From Methylacidimicrobium sp. B4 (GTDB lineage: Bacteria; Verrucomicrobiota; Verrucomicrobiia; Methylacidiphilales; Methylacidiphilaceae), in the NCBI RefSeq assembly GCF_017310545.1, contig NZ_CP066203.1, positions 1,054,001 to 1,118,000 on the forward strand: DNA of 64,000 nt. The letters run 5' to 3'. The notes below the pieces were generated by a model. The model made no database searches. It worked only from the letters and a program-made list of their open reading frames with translations, and was not told the origin of the DNA. Position numbers and translations under genes: made by a program. Below are positions 1 to 8,629 of the stretch, one piece after another; positions within the stretch are counted from its first letter, which is position 1, and each line of letters opens with the position of its first letter.

Positions 1-144
1 GTCGAGCGCGGCAATCGGCTCGCCCCCTTCCCGGCCACGGACGATCCCGAAAAATTCGACGACTGCTCCCGAAGAGCCGTCCAAGGGGAAGGGGATCGAC
101 GGGCGCTCGATGGGCTCGTCGATCAGCGAAATCGAGATGCCCAC
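1..144 (-). CDS. moaE: Molybdopterin synthase catalytic subunit MoaE, partial (N-terminal 48 codons)
   Basis: The reading frame opens with GTG at 144 and runs off the left edge of the window. The translated start carries 'GAVVEFFGIVRGREGG', which matches the conserved MoaE stretch that precedes its active-site region. MoaE is the large subunit of molybdopterin synthase. It transfers sulfur carried on the MoaD C-terminal thiocarboxylate to precursor Z (cPMP). The start lies 3 nt after the stop codon of moaD, so the two subunits are probably translated from one message (moaA-moaD-moaE order). The rest of the gene is outside the window, so full length and catalytic residues cannot be checked. 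Confidence 0.85.
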   Translation of the reverse strand, partial: MGISISLIDEPIERPSIPFPLDGSSGAVVEFFGIVRGREGGEPIAALD

Positions 145-147
145 GAT

Positions 148-399
148 TCACCCCCCGCTTACCGGCGGAATCACCGCCAGCTCCTCGGCCTCCCCGATCG
201 GGCAGTCCCAGGAGCAATATTCGAGATCGAGGCTCACCCGGGCCCCAAGGATCTTTTCAAAAAATCCGGGAGAGATCCTTTCGAGGAGCTGGTGCGGCGT
301 CTCTTCGGGATCGACAACGATGGAGCGCTCCCGGAAGCCCAGGAGCTCCCTGGCCTGCGCAAAGAGCAGAAGGCGAACCGTTCTGGCCTCGCCACCCAT
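148..399 (-). CDS. moaD: Molybdopterin synthase sulfur carrier subunit MoaD
   Basis: This is an 83-residue ubiquitin-fold protein ending in Gly-Gly ('PPVSGG'). That is the hallmark C-terminus of MoaD, which is adenylated and thiocarboxylated before giving sulfur to precursor Z. 'RLLLFAQARELLG' near residues 8-20 is the typical first strand and helix of the family, and the length is normal. It sits directly between moaA (1 nt away) and moaE (3 nt away), forming a compact molybdenum cofactor operon. Such an operon serves enzymes such as formate dehydrogenase or nitrate reductase. No MoaC or MoaB is in the window, so the pathway must be completed elsewhere. Confidence 0.93.
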   Translation of the reverse strand: MGGEARTVRLLLFAQARELLGFRERSIVVDPEETPHQLLERISPGFFEKILGARVSLDLEYCSWDCPIGEAEELAVIPPVSGG

Positions 400-400
400 C

Positions 401-1381
401 TCATCCTCCCAAGGCGGTCATCGCTCGCTCGGGCTCGTAGTAGTCCCGGAAGGAGTGCTCGAGCGGCTTGCGCCGGAGTGTGTCGAGAAAGGCCGCTCGC
501 AGCCCCTCCCGGTCGATCGCCGGGCGCAGGAAGGGGCGCAGATCGACTTCCATCTGGTTCCCCAGGCAGGGGCGAAGCCTCCCATCGGCCGTCAGGCGCA
601 TCTTGTTGCACTGCTCGCAAAAGTGGAGGTCGCTCAGCGCGCCGATGAAGCCCACCGTCACTCCCCGCCTCTCCATCCGGAAGTAGCGCGCGGGACCGAA
701 GCCCAGGGACCCTTCGACCGGCTCGAGCCGGTCTTGGCTCTCCAGCTTCCGGCGCACCTCGGATGCGGGAAGGAAGTTCTCCGGCCGGAGCACTTCCCGG
801 GAAGTCACTGGCATGAGCTCGATGAACCGGAGAATGAGCTGCCGTTCTGCCGCAAAGGCGAGCAACGGGTCGATCTGGTCTTCGTTGCGATGGCGCAAGA
901 GGACCGTGTTGAGCTTGATCGACGGAAAGCCGAGCCGGCGGATGGCCTCGATTCCCTCGAGCACCGGGGCGAGATAGCCTCCGGTGATCTCGTAGTACCG
1001 CTTCGGGTCGAGTGCATCCAGGCTGATGTTGATTCCCGCAAGCCCCGCTTCCCGCAGCGGGACCGCCAAGCCCGCCAGACGAGTCCCGTTGGTCGAAAGC
1101 TTGACACTCCGGACACCCGGGGTGCGTACGATCTCGCGCACGAGATCGGGCACTCCTGGCCGGACCAGGGGCTCTCCGCCCGTGATGCGAAAATCGGTAA
1201 ACCCGAGATCGACGGCGACCGCCACGGTCGCAAGGATCTCCTCGTAGCTGAGAAGGTCCTCCTGTTGCCTCCAGCCGGAAAACTCCCGCGGGAAGCAGTA
1301 GAGACAGCGCTCGTTGCAGCGATCCGTCACCGAAATCCGCAAATAATGGACGGAACGCCGGAAGCTATCCTGAGAGCTCAC
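401..1381 (-). CDS. moaA: GTP 3',8-cyclase MoaA (radical SAM)
   Basis: This 326-residue protein catalyses the first step of molybdenum cofactor synthesis, the radical-SAM conversion of GTP to 3',8-cyclo-GTP. The radical SAM CxxxCxxC motif is at residues 22-29 ('CNERCLYC'), followed by 'TGGEPLVRPGV'. The second 4Fe-4S cluster ligands appear near residues 255-275 ('CEQCNKMRL' and then 'PCLG'). The protein ends in the conserved MoaA Gly-Gly tail ('MTALGG'). Length and architecture are standard. It is the first gene of moaA-moaD-moaE, with a 40-nt gap to the upstream DUF1844 gene. No molybdenum cofactor riboswitch-like leader is evident in that gap. Confidence 0.96.
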   Translation of the reverse strand: MSSQDSFRRSVHYLRISVTDRCNERCLYCFPREFSGWRQQEDLLSYEEILATVAVAVDLGFTDFRITGGEPLVRPGVPDLVREIVRTPGVRSVKLSTNGTRLAGLAVPLREAGLAGINISLDALDPKRYYEITGGYLAPVLEGIEAIRRLGFPSIKLNTVLLRHRNEDQIDPLLAFAAERQLILRFIELMPVTSREVLRPENFLPASEVRRKLESQDRLEPVEGSLGFGPARYFRMERRGVTVGFIGALSDLHFCEQCNKMRLTADGRLRPCLGNQMEVDLRPFLRPAIDREGLRAAFLDTLRRKPLEHSFRDYYEPERAMTALGG

Positions 1382-1421
1382 ACACCCCTTTCCTGTCGCA
1401 AAGGGTCGATTCGGTTTGGTT

Positions 1422-1841
1422 TCACCCGTAGCTCTTGAAAAACTTCCGCTTGTCTCCTTCGGTCGAGGGCTCTGGTTGCGAAGGCCCGATCACGGGGGCC
1501 TGCGCCGGCTCCGCCGCTCCGGCGCCAGCGGTCTCCGACGTGGAGCGCGGAGCGGACGACACTCTTCCACGGTTCCGGCTCGCCTCTACGTAGGCCAGCC
1601 GAAGCTCGGTAAGCGCACCCGTGAGAAACGCCTGCTCGTTCGGCTGGAGGTTCCCGCGCGTCTTCACTTCGAGCGCTTCCAAATGATCGATGAGCTCCCG
1701 TGCCTCTGGAAGCCGCGGCTCCATCGCCTCCATGCCCGGGAGTGGAATGCGTCCCAGCAGCATGAGCACATGCTCGATCTGCATCTGCAGGTGGCGCGCG
1801 AAACGGGCCTGAACTTCTGTATCCGAAAGAGAATCATGCAT
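1422..1841 (-). CDS. DUF1844 domain protein
   Basis: This small acidic protein of 139 residues is read from the ATG at 1841. An alternative in-frame start at 1910 would overlap the upstream peptidase gene and adds residues that do not resemble the family. Residues about 8-90 ('HLQMQIEHVLMLLGRIP', then 'EARELIDHLEALEVKTRGNL') match DUF1844, a short helical domain of unknown function. It is widespread in Verrucomicrobia, Planctomycetes and Acidobacteria. The remaining tail is Ala/Pro/Ser-rich and probably disordered. It lies 49 nt downstream of the M16 peptidase gene on the same strand. No catalytic motif is visible, and the function is unknown. Confidence 0.8.
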   Translation of the reverse strand: MHDSLSDTEVQARFARHLQMQIEHVLMLLGRIPLPGMEAMEPRLPEARELIDHLEALEVKTRGNLQPNEQAFLTGALTELRLAYVEASRNRGRVSSAPRSTSETAGAGAAEPAQAPVIGPSQPEPSTEGDKRKFFKSYG

Positions 1842-1890
1842 AGGCAACCAAACGTTCTTTTCGGGCGAGCCACAACCACTTTCTGCAAAC

Positions 1891-4485
1891 TTACGGACGA
1901 ACGACCCCAATCACATACCCCTGGCTTTGAAAATAGGTCCGAAGAACGCGGTTGACCTCGTCCAGGGACATCGCCTTCAAGCGGAGGAGCCTCCGCTCGT
2001 CGTAATCCCAGCCCAAGCCCAGAAGCTCGTGGAGCGCCGAGCTCGTCACCACCGAGGCGGGATTCTGCCAAGACATCGTCTCCTCGCTGATCAGCTTCGC
2101 TCGGGCTCGAACGAACTCTCCTTCCGAAAATCCTTCCTGGGCAAGCCGGAAGACCTCCTCCAGCAGCACCCGCTCGACCTCTTGCTCCTTGCCGGGAGCG
2201 GTCCCCGCATAGAAGTAGAAATATCCGGCCTGACGCCCGAGGAAGCGCGAAGCACTCACGAAGTAGGCCAATCCCAGCTCGTCACGCACGCGGACAAAGA
2301 GCCGGGTACCCAGATCCGACAGAGCCTCCCCCACCACCGCCAGAGGCAGTTGATCGGGATGGACCAGCTCCGGGATCGGGAAGGCGATCTCTACGATCGC
2401 TTGCTCCTTGCCGGGAGCCCGCTCTTCGGCCCGCACGGGCCGTGAGGGAAGAGGAGGCAGAGGAGGGAAGGAGAGCCCGGCCGCTTCTCCGAACCGGGAA
2501 GCGAGCTCCGGAACGACGAAGGGCTGCCACTCCCTCGGATCCACCGGCCCCGCTCCCGCGAGGATCAGCCGATTGGTCTGAAGCACCGTGGCGATGAAAT
2601 GTTCCACGTCGGCCACGCAGAGGGATGCCAGGCTCTCCTCCGTCCCCAGGATGGTGCCCCCATAGGGATGGGTTCCGTACAGAGTCCGCCGGACAAGGTT
2701 GCGAGCGAGGGAGAGCGGATCGTCCCGTTCGGCCTGGAGCAGCGAAAGCTGCTTCCGCTTTTCGATCGCCAGCTCCTCTTCACGGCAGGCGGGCTCAAGC
2801 AGCATCTCGAGGAAGAGCTTGAGCGCCGGAGCCCACTGGTCGCTCAAGACCTCCAGCGAAAGGCCGGCGGAATTATTTCCCGCATCGGCCGCGACCGAGC
2901 CGCCGAGCTCCTCCACCTCCCGGGCGATCGTGGCGGCCGTTCGGCTCCGGGTCCCCTTGAGGAGAAGCTGCGCAGCCAGGAAGCAGATGCCCTCCTTCCC
3001 CTTCGGCTCGGAGAGGAGCCCGCCGCCAAACGCGGCCCGGAAGAACTGGAGAGGGAGGTTGTTTTCCAGGGAAATCATCCGCAATCCACCGCCCACCTTC
3101 GTCAAGGAGGGGACCGCCTTTCCTCCGCGACCCGTTGCTGCGGACGATCTACGCGCCGGAAGCCGAAAGCCGACGGGAACCAGATCGACTCGATTCTCCT
3201 TGTGGGGCAAGAGATAGCGGCGGGCTACCCGCTGAACGTCCTCGCCACTCACTCCGAGCAGGAGACGCAAGAAGGTCTCCTTCAAGTAGGGATCCCGGGC
3301 CACGAGCCAGCCCGAGCCCACCGCTTCGGCCTTGCCCGCCATGGTCTTGAGCTCGGAGATCGATCGCGCGAGCGTCAACCGGCGCGCCAAGGTCAAGTCG
3401 GCTTCCGAGGGCGGCGCCTGCCCGATCGCGGCGACTTCCTCGCGAATCCGAGCCGCCAGGGCTTCCAACCGCTCGGGTGCACACCGCGCCTCCACACCGA
3501 ACGCCCCGACTTCGGGTCCAGCAAACGCAAACGTCTCCACCTCTTCGGCCAAGCTCTCGCTCTCGACCAGCTTTTGATGCAAGATCGAGCTCCGGGCCTC
3601 GCCCAGCAGCAAGGCGAGAACGCGAAGGGCGGCCGAATCCGGGTGGCCGAATCCGGGAACCGGATAGAGGATGGAAATCCGGGCTAGCTCGCTGGCAAAC
3701 GTCTTGCGCGCGTAGCGAGCGGCGACTTGCTGCGGCTCTGCAGGCAGCGGGAGATCCGTGAGGAATCGCCGAGGTTCGCTGCCCATGCACGATTCCGCGA
3801 CCGAGAAGACCTCCTCCGGCTCCACCGCACCGGAGGCGATGAGGAAGAGATTCTGGGGGACATAGCGCTCCCGATGATAGGCAACGACATCGTCACAGGT
3901 CAGGGCATTGAATAGATCGATCTGCCCAATGATCGGAAAGCGCATGGGATGCCGCAGGAAGGCGGTCTCGAAAGCTGCCTGGAAGAGCTGGGTCTCGGGA
4001 TCGTCCTCCACCATGGCGAACTCCCGTCGGATCACATCCTTTTCCCGATCGAACTCCTCCGGAGCAATCGCCGGATGGAGCACGGCGTCCGCGAGGATCG
4101 GCAGGGCCTGCCGCCAGGATTCGGCAGGAAGATCGATATGGTAGACGGTCCGCTCGTAGGTCGTGTAGGCATTGAAATGGCCGCCGAGGTCCTGGATCTC
4201 CTGGACCATCTGGACCCCGGTCCGCGTCGCCGTCCCTTTGAACAGAAGATGCTCCAGGAGATGAGAGATCCCCGAGCCGATCCACCGTCCCTCATGGAGG
4301 CTCCCGGTCGCACACCAGCACTGGAGGGAGACGACCGGCACGCGCAGGTCCCGATTGACCAGCACGGTGAGCCCGTTCGCCAGAGTCCTCTGCTCCACTG
4401 CTAGAAGCGAGAGCGGGAAGGGCCCAAGCTCGGAGGAAGGCTGGCCGGCGGCGGATCGCAGCGTGGAACTCATGGCGACTCTCAA
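1891..4485 (-). CDS. Two-domain M16 family zinc metallopeptidase
   Basis: This 864-residue protein consists of two fused M16 (pitrilysin/processing-peptidase-like) units. The N-terminal half carries the inverted zinc motif HLLEH at residues 75-79 and the distal acidic region 'REKDVIRREFAMVEDDPE' about 70 residues later, so this half should be catalytic. The C-terminal half (from about 450) keeps the fold signatures ('AGTAPGKEQEVERVL' near the end) but has no HxxEH and is presumably the inactive partner lobe. Many bacteria encode the two lobes as separate genes; here they are one polypeptide. No signal peptide is evident. An alternative start at 4473 is possible. The gene follows the Minf_1886 gene after about 54 nt. 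Confidence 0.92.
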   Translation of the reverse strand: MRVAMSSTLRSAAGQPSSELGPFPLSLLAVEQRTLANGLTVLVNRDLRVPVVSLQCWCATGSLHEGRWIGSGISHLLEHLLFKGTATRTGVQMVQEIQDLGGHFNAYTTYERTVYHIDLPAESWRQALPILADAVLHPAIAPEEFDREKDVIRREFAMVEDDPETQLFQAAFETAFLRHPMRFPIIGQIDLFNALTCDDVVAYHRERYVPQNLFLIASGAVEPEEVFSVAESCMGSEPRRFLTDLPLPAEPQQVAARYARKTFASELARISILYPVPGFGHPDSAALRVLALLLGEARSSILHQKLVESESLAEEVETFAFAGPEVGAFGVEARCAPERLEALAARIREEVAAIGQAPPSEADLTLARRLTLARSISELKTMAGKAEAVGSGWLVARDPYLKETFLRLLLGVSGEDVQRVARRYLLPHKENRVDLVPVGFRLPARRSSAATGRGGKAVPSLTKVGGGLRMISLENNLPLQFFRAAFGGGLLSEPKGKEGICFLAAQLLLKGTRSRTAATIAREVEELGGSVAADAGNNSAGLSLEVLSDQWAPALKLFLEMLLEPACREEELAIEKRKQLSLLQAERDDPLSLARNLVRRTLYGTHPYGGTILGTEESLASLCVADVEHFIATVLQTNRLILAGAGPVDPREWQPFVVPELASRFGEAAGLSFPPLPPLPSRPVRAEERAPGKEQAIVEIAFPIPELVHPDQLPLAVVGEALSDLGTRLFVRVRDELGLAYFVSASRFLGRQAGYFYFYAGTAPGKEQEVERVLLEEVFRLAQEGFSEGEFVRARAKLISEETMSWQNPASVVTSSALHELLGLGWDYDERRLLRLKAMSLDEVNRVLRTYFQSQGYVIGVVRP

Positions 4486-4539
4486 CGCGAGACCGGAGGC
4501 TGTCGGCAGGATCCTGCGACGCTCCGAGCCCGGCTTTCG

Positions 4540-5019
4540 CTATGCGGCCGGAGCCTTCTTCTTGGCGCGACCCGGCTTGCCAGCCTTTGCCTCGGTTTGC
4601 GCTACCTTCCGTTTGCGCGCCGATCGAACCGTTCCTACGGGACAGAAGGGCTTCACGAAGGCTGAAGTGAAGCTGAAGCCCTTTTTAAAATCTTTCCGGG
4701 TTCCCGCACTCGTCTGGCCCAAGACTCCGTAAGAAGCGAGCGAAAGGATCACGTCTCCCAGGTCGCTGCAGCTCCGGATCCCCCATTCGCTCAAGACCAG
4801 CTTGCTCATCGGTCCAAATTCCCGCAGCGCATGCGTGCGCAGCACATCCAGAAGCTCCTTGCCCGACGCGGCCACGGCGACTCTTCGCTTCCCCTTGCGC
4901 TTTCCTCCCTTCTCGCTCGAATGCAGGGCCTCGCGAACGAAATAGTATGCCTCATCGGCGTAGCGTCCGTCCCGCTCGCAAATCTCTTCGACAATGCTGG
5001 CAAAGTTCCGCTTGCGCAT
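4540..5019 (-). CDS. Minf_1886 family protein (Planctomycetes/Verrucomicrobia conserved)
   Basis: This 159-residue protein has the recognisable opening of the family ('FASIVEEICERDGRYADEAYYFV'-like, residues 6-28). The core follows ('SGKELLDVLRTHALREFG' and 'LSEWGIRSCSDLGDVI'). It then has a Lys/Arg/Ala-rich basic tail that is probably disordered or nucleic-acid binding. The family is restricted largely to Planctomycetes and Verrucomicrobia and has no established function. Its presence is one of the better taxonomic hints in the window. It starts 32 nt after the small membrane-protein gene and precedes the M16 peptidase gene on the same strand. Confidence 0.88.
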   Translation of the reverse strand: MRKRNFASIVEEICERDGRYADEAYYFVREALHSSEKGGKRKGKRRVAVAASGKELLDVLRTHALREFGPMSKLVLSEWGIRSCSDLGDVILSLASYGVLGQTSAGTRKDFKKGFSFTSAFVKPFCPVGTVRSARKRKVAQTEAKAGKPGRAKKKAPAA

Positions 5020-5051
5020 ATTCGTCAGTGTTCTCCCCTCCTCTCGAAAAT

Positions 5052-5306
5052 CTACGGATTCCGGGGAAGCCGTTCCGCGAGCCCTTGGCCGAGATCTTGG
5101 CCTCCGAAGGATTCACGCAAGAGCCTAACCATTCCGCCGAGCGTCAGCAAGACGAGCAGGAAAAGCACGAGTCCCTGCTCCCGACGGGTCAACCAGAGGT
5201 CTCGACTCTTCCACCAAGTGCGCAGACCGGCCACCTTGCTGCATATCTCTCCCGAACGCTCCCGCATTTCAAGCAGTTTTCCCGAATCGGTCGTGCGATC
5301 GTGCAC
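5052..5306 (-). CDS. Small single-pass membrane protein, unknown
   Basis: This 84-residue reading frame has one clear hydrophobic segment ('GLVLFLLVLLTLGGMVRLL', about residues 45-63). It is preceded by 'LTRREQ' and flanked by charged residues. The 'T-R-R-E-Q plus helix' pattern resembles the N-terminal anchor of ComEA-like competence proteins, but no helix-hairpin-helix domain follows. It could therefore be a truncated anchor or an unrelated small membrane protein. It is co-directional with, and 32 nt upstream of, the Minf_1886 gene. No strong Shine-Dalgarno sequence was noted. I cannot assign a function, and the gene call rests on coding position and the membrane segment only. Confidence 0.45.
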   Translation of the reverse strand: MHDRTTDSGKLLEMRERSGEICSKVAGLRTWWKSRDLWLTRREQGLVLFLLVLLTLGGMVRLLRESFGGQDLGQGLAERLPRNP

Positions 5307-5457
5307 TCGTCAGCACCTCGCGAGGCGACTCCGGCGGCGCAGAGTCGCCACTCGAGCCAAATCAAGCTCCCCAAAGACTTTCAAAGAAATGGCCCGCCGA
5401 GAGTGCTCCTCCGCTTTTTTCTTGATTTTCCCTTCCCTCACGCCGATAGGCGAGGCA

Positions 5458-6321
5458 ATGTCCACATTCCGCATCCTCGCTCCGGCCAAGCTGCTTTCCC
5501 CCTGGCTCCTCGACGCGCTGCGCGCCTCCGTCGGCACCGCCATTTCGGTCGAAGGCTACGCGAGGGAAGAGGAGAGCCGCGACTTGCTCTCCTCGGGTGC
5601 GTTCGATCTGGCAGCACTTCCCGACACGGCGATTTTCCCTCTCCTTCGAGCGAGCCTTCTCCTGCCGCTCCCAGAAGCCCTCTCCTCCCCGCTCCCGGCG
5701 GACCCTCAATTCCTCCACCACTATTTCGACTCGACCAACCAGCATGCCTGGCCCTTTGGCTTTACGCTGCTGGCGATCGGCGGTCCGGGGACCCCGACCG
5801 CGCTGCCAAGCCACTGGAAGGAGCTGGCGACGGGGGGAATTCCCTTTCGCCCGCCTCCTTCTCCCCTCTATTCCCGCTTTCTCTTCGCCGCTCTGGCACA
5901 CGGCTTTCCCCCTTCCCCCGCCGCTCTCGCCGACCAACGCGGTCCGACCGCCCCGCCCGGCCAGGAGAACGCCCGCGTCGAGATCGATTTCGCGCAACGG
6001 CTCGAGGCCCGGACGGGAGTTCCCGGCTGGATCGTCCACATCCCCTCCGAAGGCTCCTGGATCCGGCTCCTTCACTGGACCATCCCCCGAGGATGCGCTA
6101 GCGTCAAGGCGGCGGCGGCCGCGCTCCAAACGCTCTATCGCCCGGAAACCCTCGGCCGCTTGACCTCAGAAGCCCGGCTTGCGGCCACCGTGCGGGAAGC
6201 GCGCCAAGCGGTGCCCGCAGAGCTCCTCCGTAACCCCAACCTCTATCCTCCCGAGTCCCTCCTCGACCATTGCGTCTTCGCTCGGGTAGACTGGCTTTCC
6301 CCGTCGTCCCCCGCTCCCTGA
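5458..6321 (+). CDS. PotD-like extracellular solute-binding protein family
   Basis: This protein has 287 residues from ATG 5458. The pattern 'LLSSGAFDLAALPDTAIFPL...LLLPLPEALSS' resembles the part of PotD-type (spermidine/putrescine) binding proteins that reads 'gYDlvvpsdy...L.pLd'. The C-terminal 'RNPNLYPPESLLDHCVF' resembles the 'NPaiYPpeevl' ending of the same family. No ABC permease or ATPase of that system is adjacent. The start is uncertain. An in-frame ATG at 5389 would add a hydrophobic 'AFFLIFPSLTPIGEA' stretch that could be a weak signal peptide, as expected for a periplasmic protein. The gene precedes lpxK by 74 nt on the same strand. Family assignment is moderately certain; the ligand is unknown. 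Confidence 0.7.
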   Translation: MSTFRILAPAKLLSPWLLDALRASVGTAISVEGYAREEESRDLLSSGAFDLAALPDTAIFPLLRASLLLPLPEALSSPLPADPQFLHHYFDSTNQHAWPFGFTLLAIGGPGTPTALPSHWKELATGGIPFRPPPSPLYSRFLFAALAHGFPPSPAALADQRGPTAPPGQENARVEIDFAQRLEARTGVPGWIVHIPSEGSWIRLLHWTIPRGCASVKAAAAALQTLYRPETLGRLTSEARLAATVREARQAVPAELLRNPNLYPPESLLDHCVFARVDWLSPSSPAP

Positions 6322-6395
6322 GCCCCGTGGGCTCCCCGAAGACGGATCCGGGCGGAGCAAGGGGCGGAGGGGGAAGGAAAAGGAGATCAGCATCC

Positions 6396-7643
6396 ATGCC
6401 TCGCTGGACGGATCGCTTCGAGCGCTTCGCGGTCGACGTCATCCTGGAGCGCCGAGACGGGAAGCGGGCAGCGGTCCTCCGCTGGCTTCTTTTCCTTTTG
6501 TCCCTCCTCTACGGCCCGCTGGTTCGATTGCGGCTCTGGCTCTACAACCGGAATCTGGCCCACTCCCATTCCCTGGGCTGCTTGGTGATCAGCGTCGGGA
6601 ACCTCACGGTCGGGGGAACGGGGAAGACACCGGTGGTCGAAAAGCTTGCCCGGGAGCTCACTCGGGAGGGCCGGCGCGTCGCCGTCCTCAGCCGCGGATA
6701 CAAAAGCGCGTCGCGACCCCTTTGGGCTCGATGGCGAGCTTCCCGGGGTGAAACGCCGCAGCCCGGCCCGCGCGTCGTTTCCGACGGGCAGCGGGCCTTC
6801 CTCGGACCACTCTTGGCGGGCGACGAGCCTTACATGCTCGCCTCCAATCTGCAGGGGGTCGTCATCCTCACCGGAAAGGATCGCGTCCGTTCCGGGTTGG
6901 CTGCGATCCACCAATGGGGCGTGGATACGCTTCTTCTCGACGATGGCTTTCAATATCTTCCTCTGAAAGAACGGCTCGACATCGTCCTGGTCGACCGGGA
7001 AGCACCCTTCGGTAATCGCTTCTTGCTGCCGCGCGGCACGCTCCGGGAGCCGATGAGCCATATTCGCCGCGCGGACATCCTCCTCGTCACGAAGTGCGAC
7101 GGCTCTCCGCTTGCTGAGCTGAAGTCCGAGTTGCGGCGATACAACCGGCACGCTCCGATCGTCGAATGCGCCCACCTCCCGCGCTATCTCGCGCAGGTGA
7201 GCAGCGGGGAGAAGCGCTCCCTGAACTTCCTCCACGGCCTTCGCGTCGTTGCCCTTTCGGGCATCGCCCGCCCCGAGAGCTTCGAAAACGGACTGCGAAA
7301 GCTTGGCGCGGAGATCGTCTATTCCCGGAGGTTCGCCGACCACCACCGGTTTTCCGAGCATGAGCTTCTCCGGGTCCTGGATCGGGCAAAGGCCCGCTCC
7401 GCCGCAGCCATCGTCACGACGGAAAAGGACGCGGTCCGGCTTCCTTTCCTCAGCACGCCCCCTCCGGTCCCGATCTACTTCCTCCGCGTGGAGATCGAGT
7501 TCCTCCAAGGTGCGGAAGCTCTCCAGAGTCGGATTCGCGAGAAGATGCGGCAGCGACCGCCTTTTGCTCATGCTCCCTCCGGCCGCATTCGCTCCCTTGC
7601 GGAGGAGCCGACCGCCAACGGAGCCCACCCCGTCGTCCTGTGA
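6396..7643 (+). CDS. lpxK: Tetraacyldisaccharide 4'-kinase LpxK
   Basis: This inner-membrane kinase phosphorylates the 4' position of the lipid A disaccharide. The start at ATG 6396 is supported by GGAG about 10 nt upstream. An N-terminal membrane helix ('LRWLLFLLSLLYGPLVRLRL', about residues 28-47) is followed by the P-loop region 'SVGNLTVGGTGKTP'. 'VLSRGYK' and the acidic motif 'LLLDDGFQY' are both typical of LpxK. At 415 residues it is longer than most LpxK proteins (about 330), mainly because of a Pro/Arg-rich C-terminal extension. Its stop overlaps the GTG start of waaF (GTGA), implying translational coupling and joint production of lipid A and core. Confidence 0.94.
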   Translation: MPRWTDRFERFAVDVILERRDGKRAAVLRWLLFLLSLLYGPLVRLRLWLYNRNLAHSHSLGCLVISVGNLTVGGTGKTPVVEKLARELTREGRRVAVLSRGYKSASRPLWARWRASRGETPQPGPRVVSDGQRAFLGPLLAGDEPYMLASNLQGVVILTGKDRVRSGLAAIHQWGVDTLLLDDGFQYLPLKERLDIVLVDREAPFGNRFLLPRGTLREPMSHIRRADILLVTKCDGSPLAELKSELRRYNRHAPIVECAHLPRYLAQVSSGEKRSLNFLHGLRVVALSGIARPESFENGLRKLGAEIVYSRRFADHHRFSEHELLRVLDRAKARSAAAIVTTEKDAVRLPFLSTPPPVPIYFLRVEIEFLQGAEALQSRIREKMRQRPPFAHAPSGRIRSLAEEPTANGAHPVVL

Positions 7644-8629
7644 TTCCCTCCTCCCTCCTGGTCCGCTCTCCCAACTGGCTCGGAGACGCCGTCTTGAGCC
7701 TCCCCGCGGTCGCCAGCCTGAAGGCATGGCTGGGCCCACACCCTCTTGCTGTCGCTACGCCTCGGAAATTGAGCGCCCTCTGGCGTCTCTGCGCCTTCGT
7801 CGATCGCGTGGTCGAGATCGACCCGCCAAAGAGCGTTTGGCAGACCGCAAGACGACTGCGCGAAGGGGGATACGCGGCCGCCTTCCTGCTTCCGAACTCT
7901 CTGCGGTCGGCTCTCGAGGCGCGGTTCGCGGGGATTCCCACGGTGTGGGGCAAGGCGGGTTGGCCCCGCTCCGCCCTGTTGAGCCATCCTCGCCTGCCGG
8001 GAAACCCCGGAGAGCGCTACCCACAGCAGGCCGCGACCTACCTCGCCTTGGCGGAGGGGCTCGGGGCTTCTGGATCCCTGGCCATACCCGAGCTGCGCAT
8101 CCCCTCCTCCTGGCGTCAACCCCTGGAGCCGATCATCGCCTTCTGCCCGGGAGCGGAATTCGGTTCCGCGAAGCGATGGCCGGAGGACTTCTATGTCGCC
8201 TTGGCCCGGCGGCTGACCGAGACCACGGGCTACCCGGTGCGCCTTTACGGAGCGGCAGGGGACCGCGACGTCTGTCGGCGGATCGCCGCGGCCGTTCCCG
8301 GCACCGAAAGCCTCGCCGGTCAAACGACCCTGGAAGAGTTTCTCGCTTCCCTCGCCCGCTCCCGGCTCGTCGTCTGCAACGACAGTGGAGCCATGCACGT
8401 GGCGGCCCTTCTCGGGGTACCCGTCGTGGCCCTCTTTGGCTCGACCGATCCTCTGCGGACGGGTCCTCTGGGAAGCTCTGCCCGCATCCTTGCCCATCCG
8501 GTGCCCTGCGGACCGTGTTTTCGCCGCGCCTGCCCGCTGGATTTGGCCTGCCTGCGCCGGATCGATCCGGAGGCGGTCTTTTCGGCCTGCCGGGATCAAT
8601 TGGGCCTCTCCACAGCCCTCTCTTCGTGA
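7640..8629 (+). CDS. waaF: Lipopolysaccharide heptosyltransferase II (WaaF-type, GT9)
   Basis: This 329-residue GT9 family glycosyltransferase starts 'LLVRSPNWLGDAVLSLPAV', the signature N-terminus of WaaF. It carries 'CPGAEFGSAKRWPEDFY' mid-protein and the C-terminal nucleotide-sugar pocket 'VCNDSGAMHVAALLGVP'. It probably adds an L,D-heptose to the inner core in the cytoplasm. The GTG start at 7640 overlaps the lpxK stop by 4 nt. Its own stop overlaps the GTG start of murJ by 4 nt, so lpxK-waaF-murJ look translationally coupled. The distinction between heptosyltransferase I and II rests on the N-terminal motif and is fairly, not fully, secure. Confidence 0.9.
   Translation: MIPSSLLVRSPNWLGDAVLSLPAVASLKAWLGPHPLAVATPRKLSALWRLCAFVDRVVEIDPPKSVWQTARRLREGGYAAAFLLPNSLRSALEARFAGIPTVWGKAGWPRSALLSHPRLPGNPGERYPQQAATYLALAEGLGASGSLAIPELRIPSSWRQPLEPIIAFCPGAEFGSAKRWPEDFYVALARRLTETTGYPVRLYGAAGDRDVCRRIAAAVPGTESLAGQTTLEEFLASLARSRLVVCNDSGAMHVAALLGVPVVALFGSTDPLRTGPLGSSARILAHPVPCGPCFRRACPLDLACLRRIDPEAVFSACRDQLGLSTALSS

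Noticed and set aside
7249-8625. The long in-frame extension upstream of murJ
   Set aside because: It overlaps lpxK and waaF out of frame and is Arg/Pro/Ser-rich shadow sequence. The GTG at 8626 overlaps the waaF stop by 4 nt and gives the normal MurJ start.
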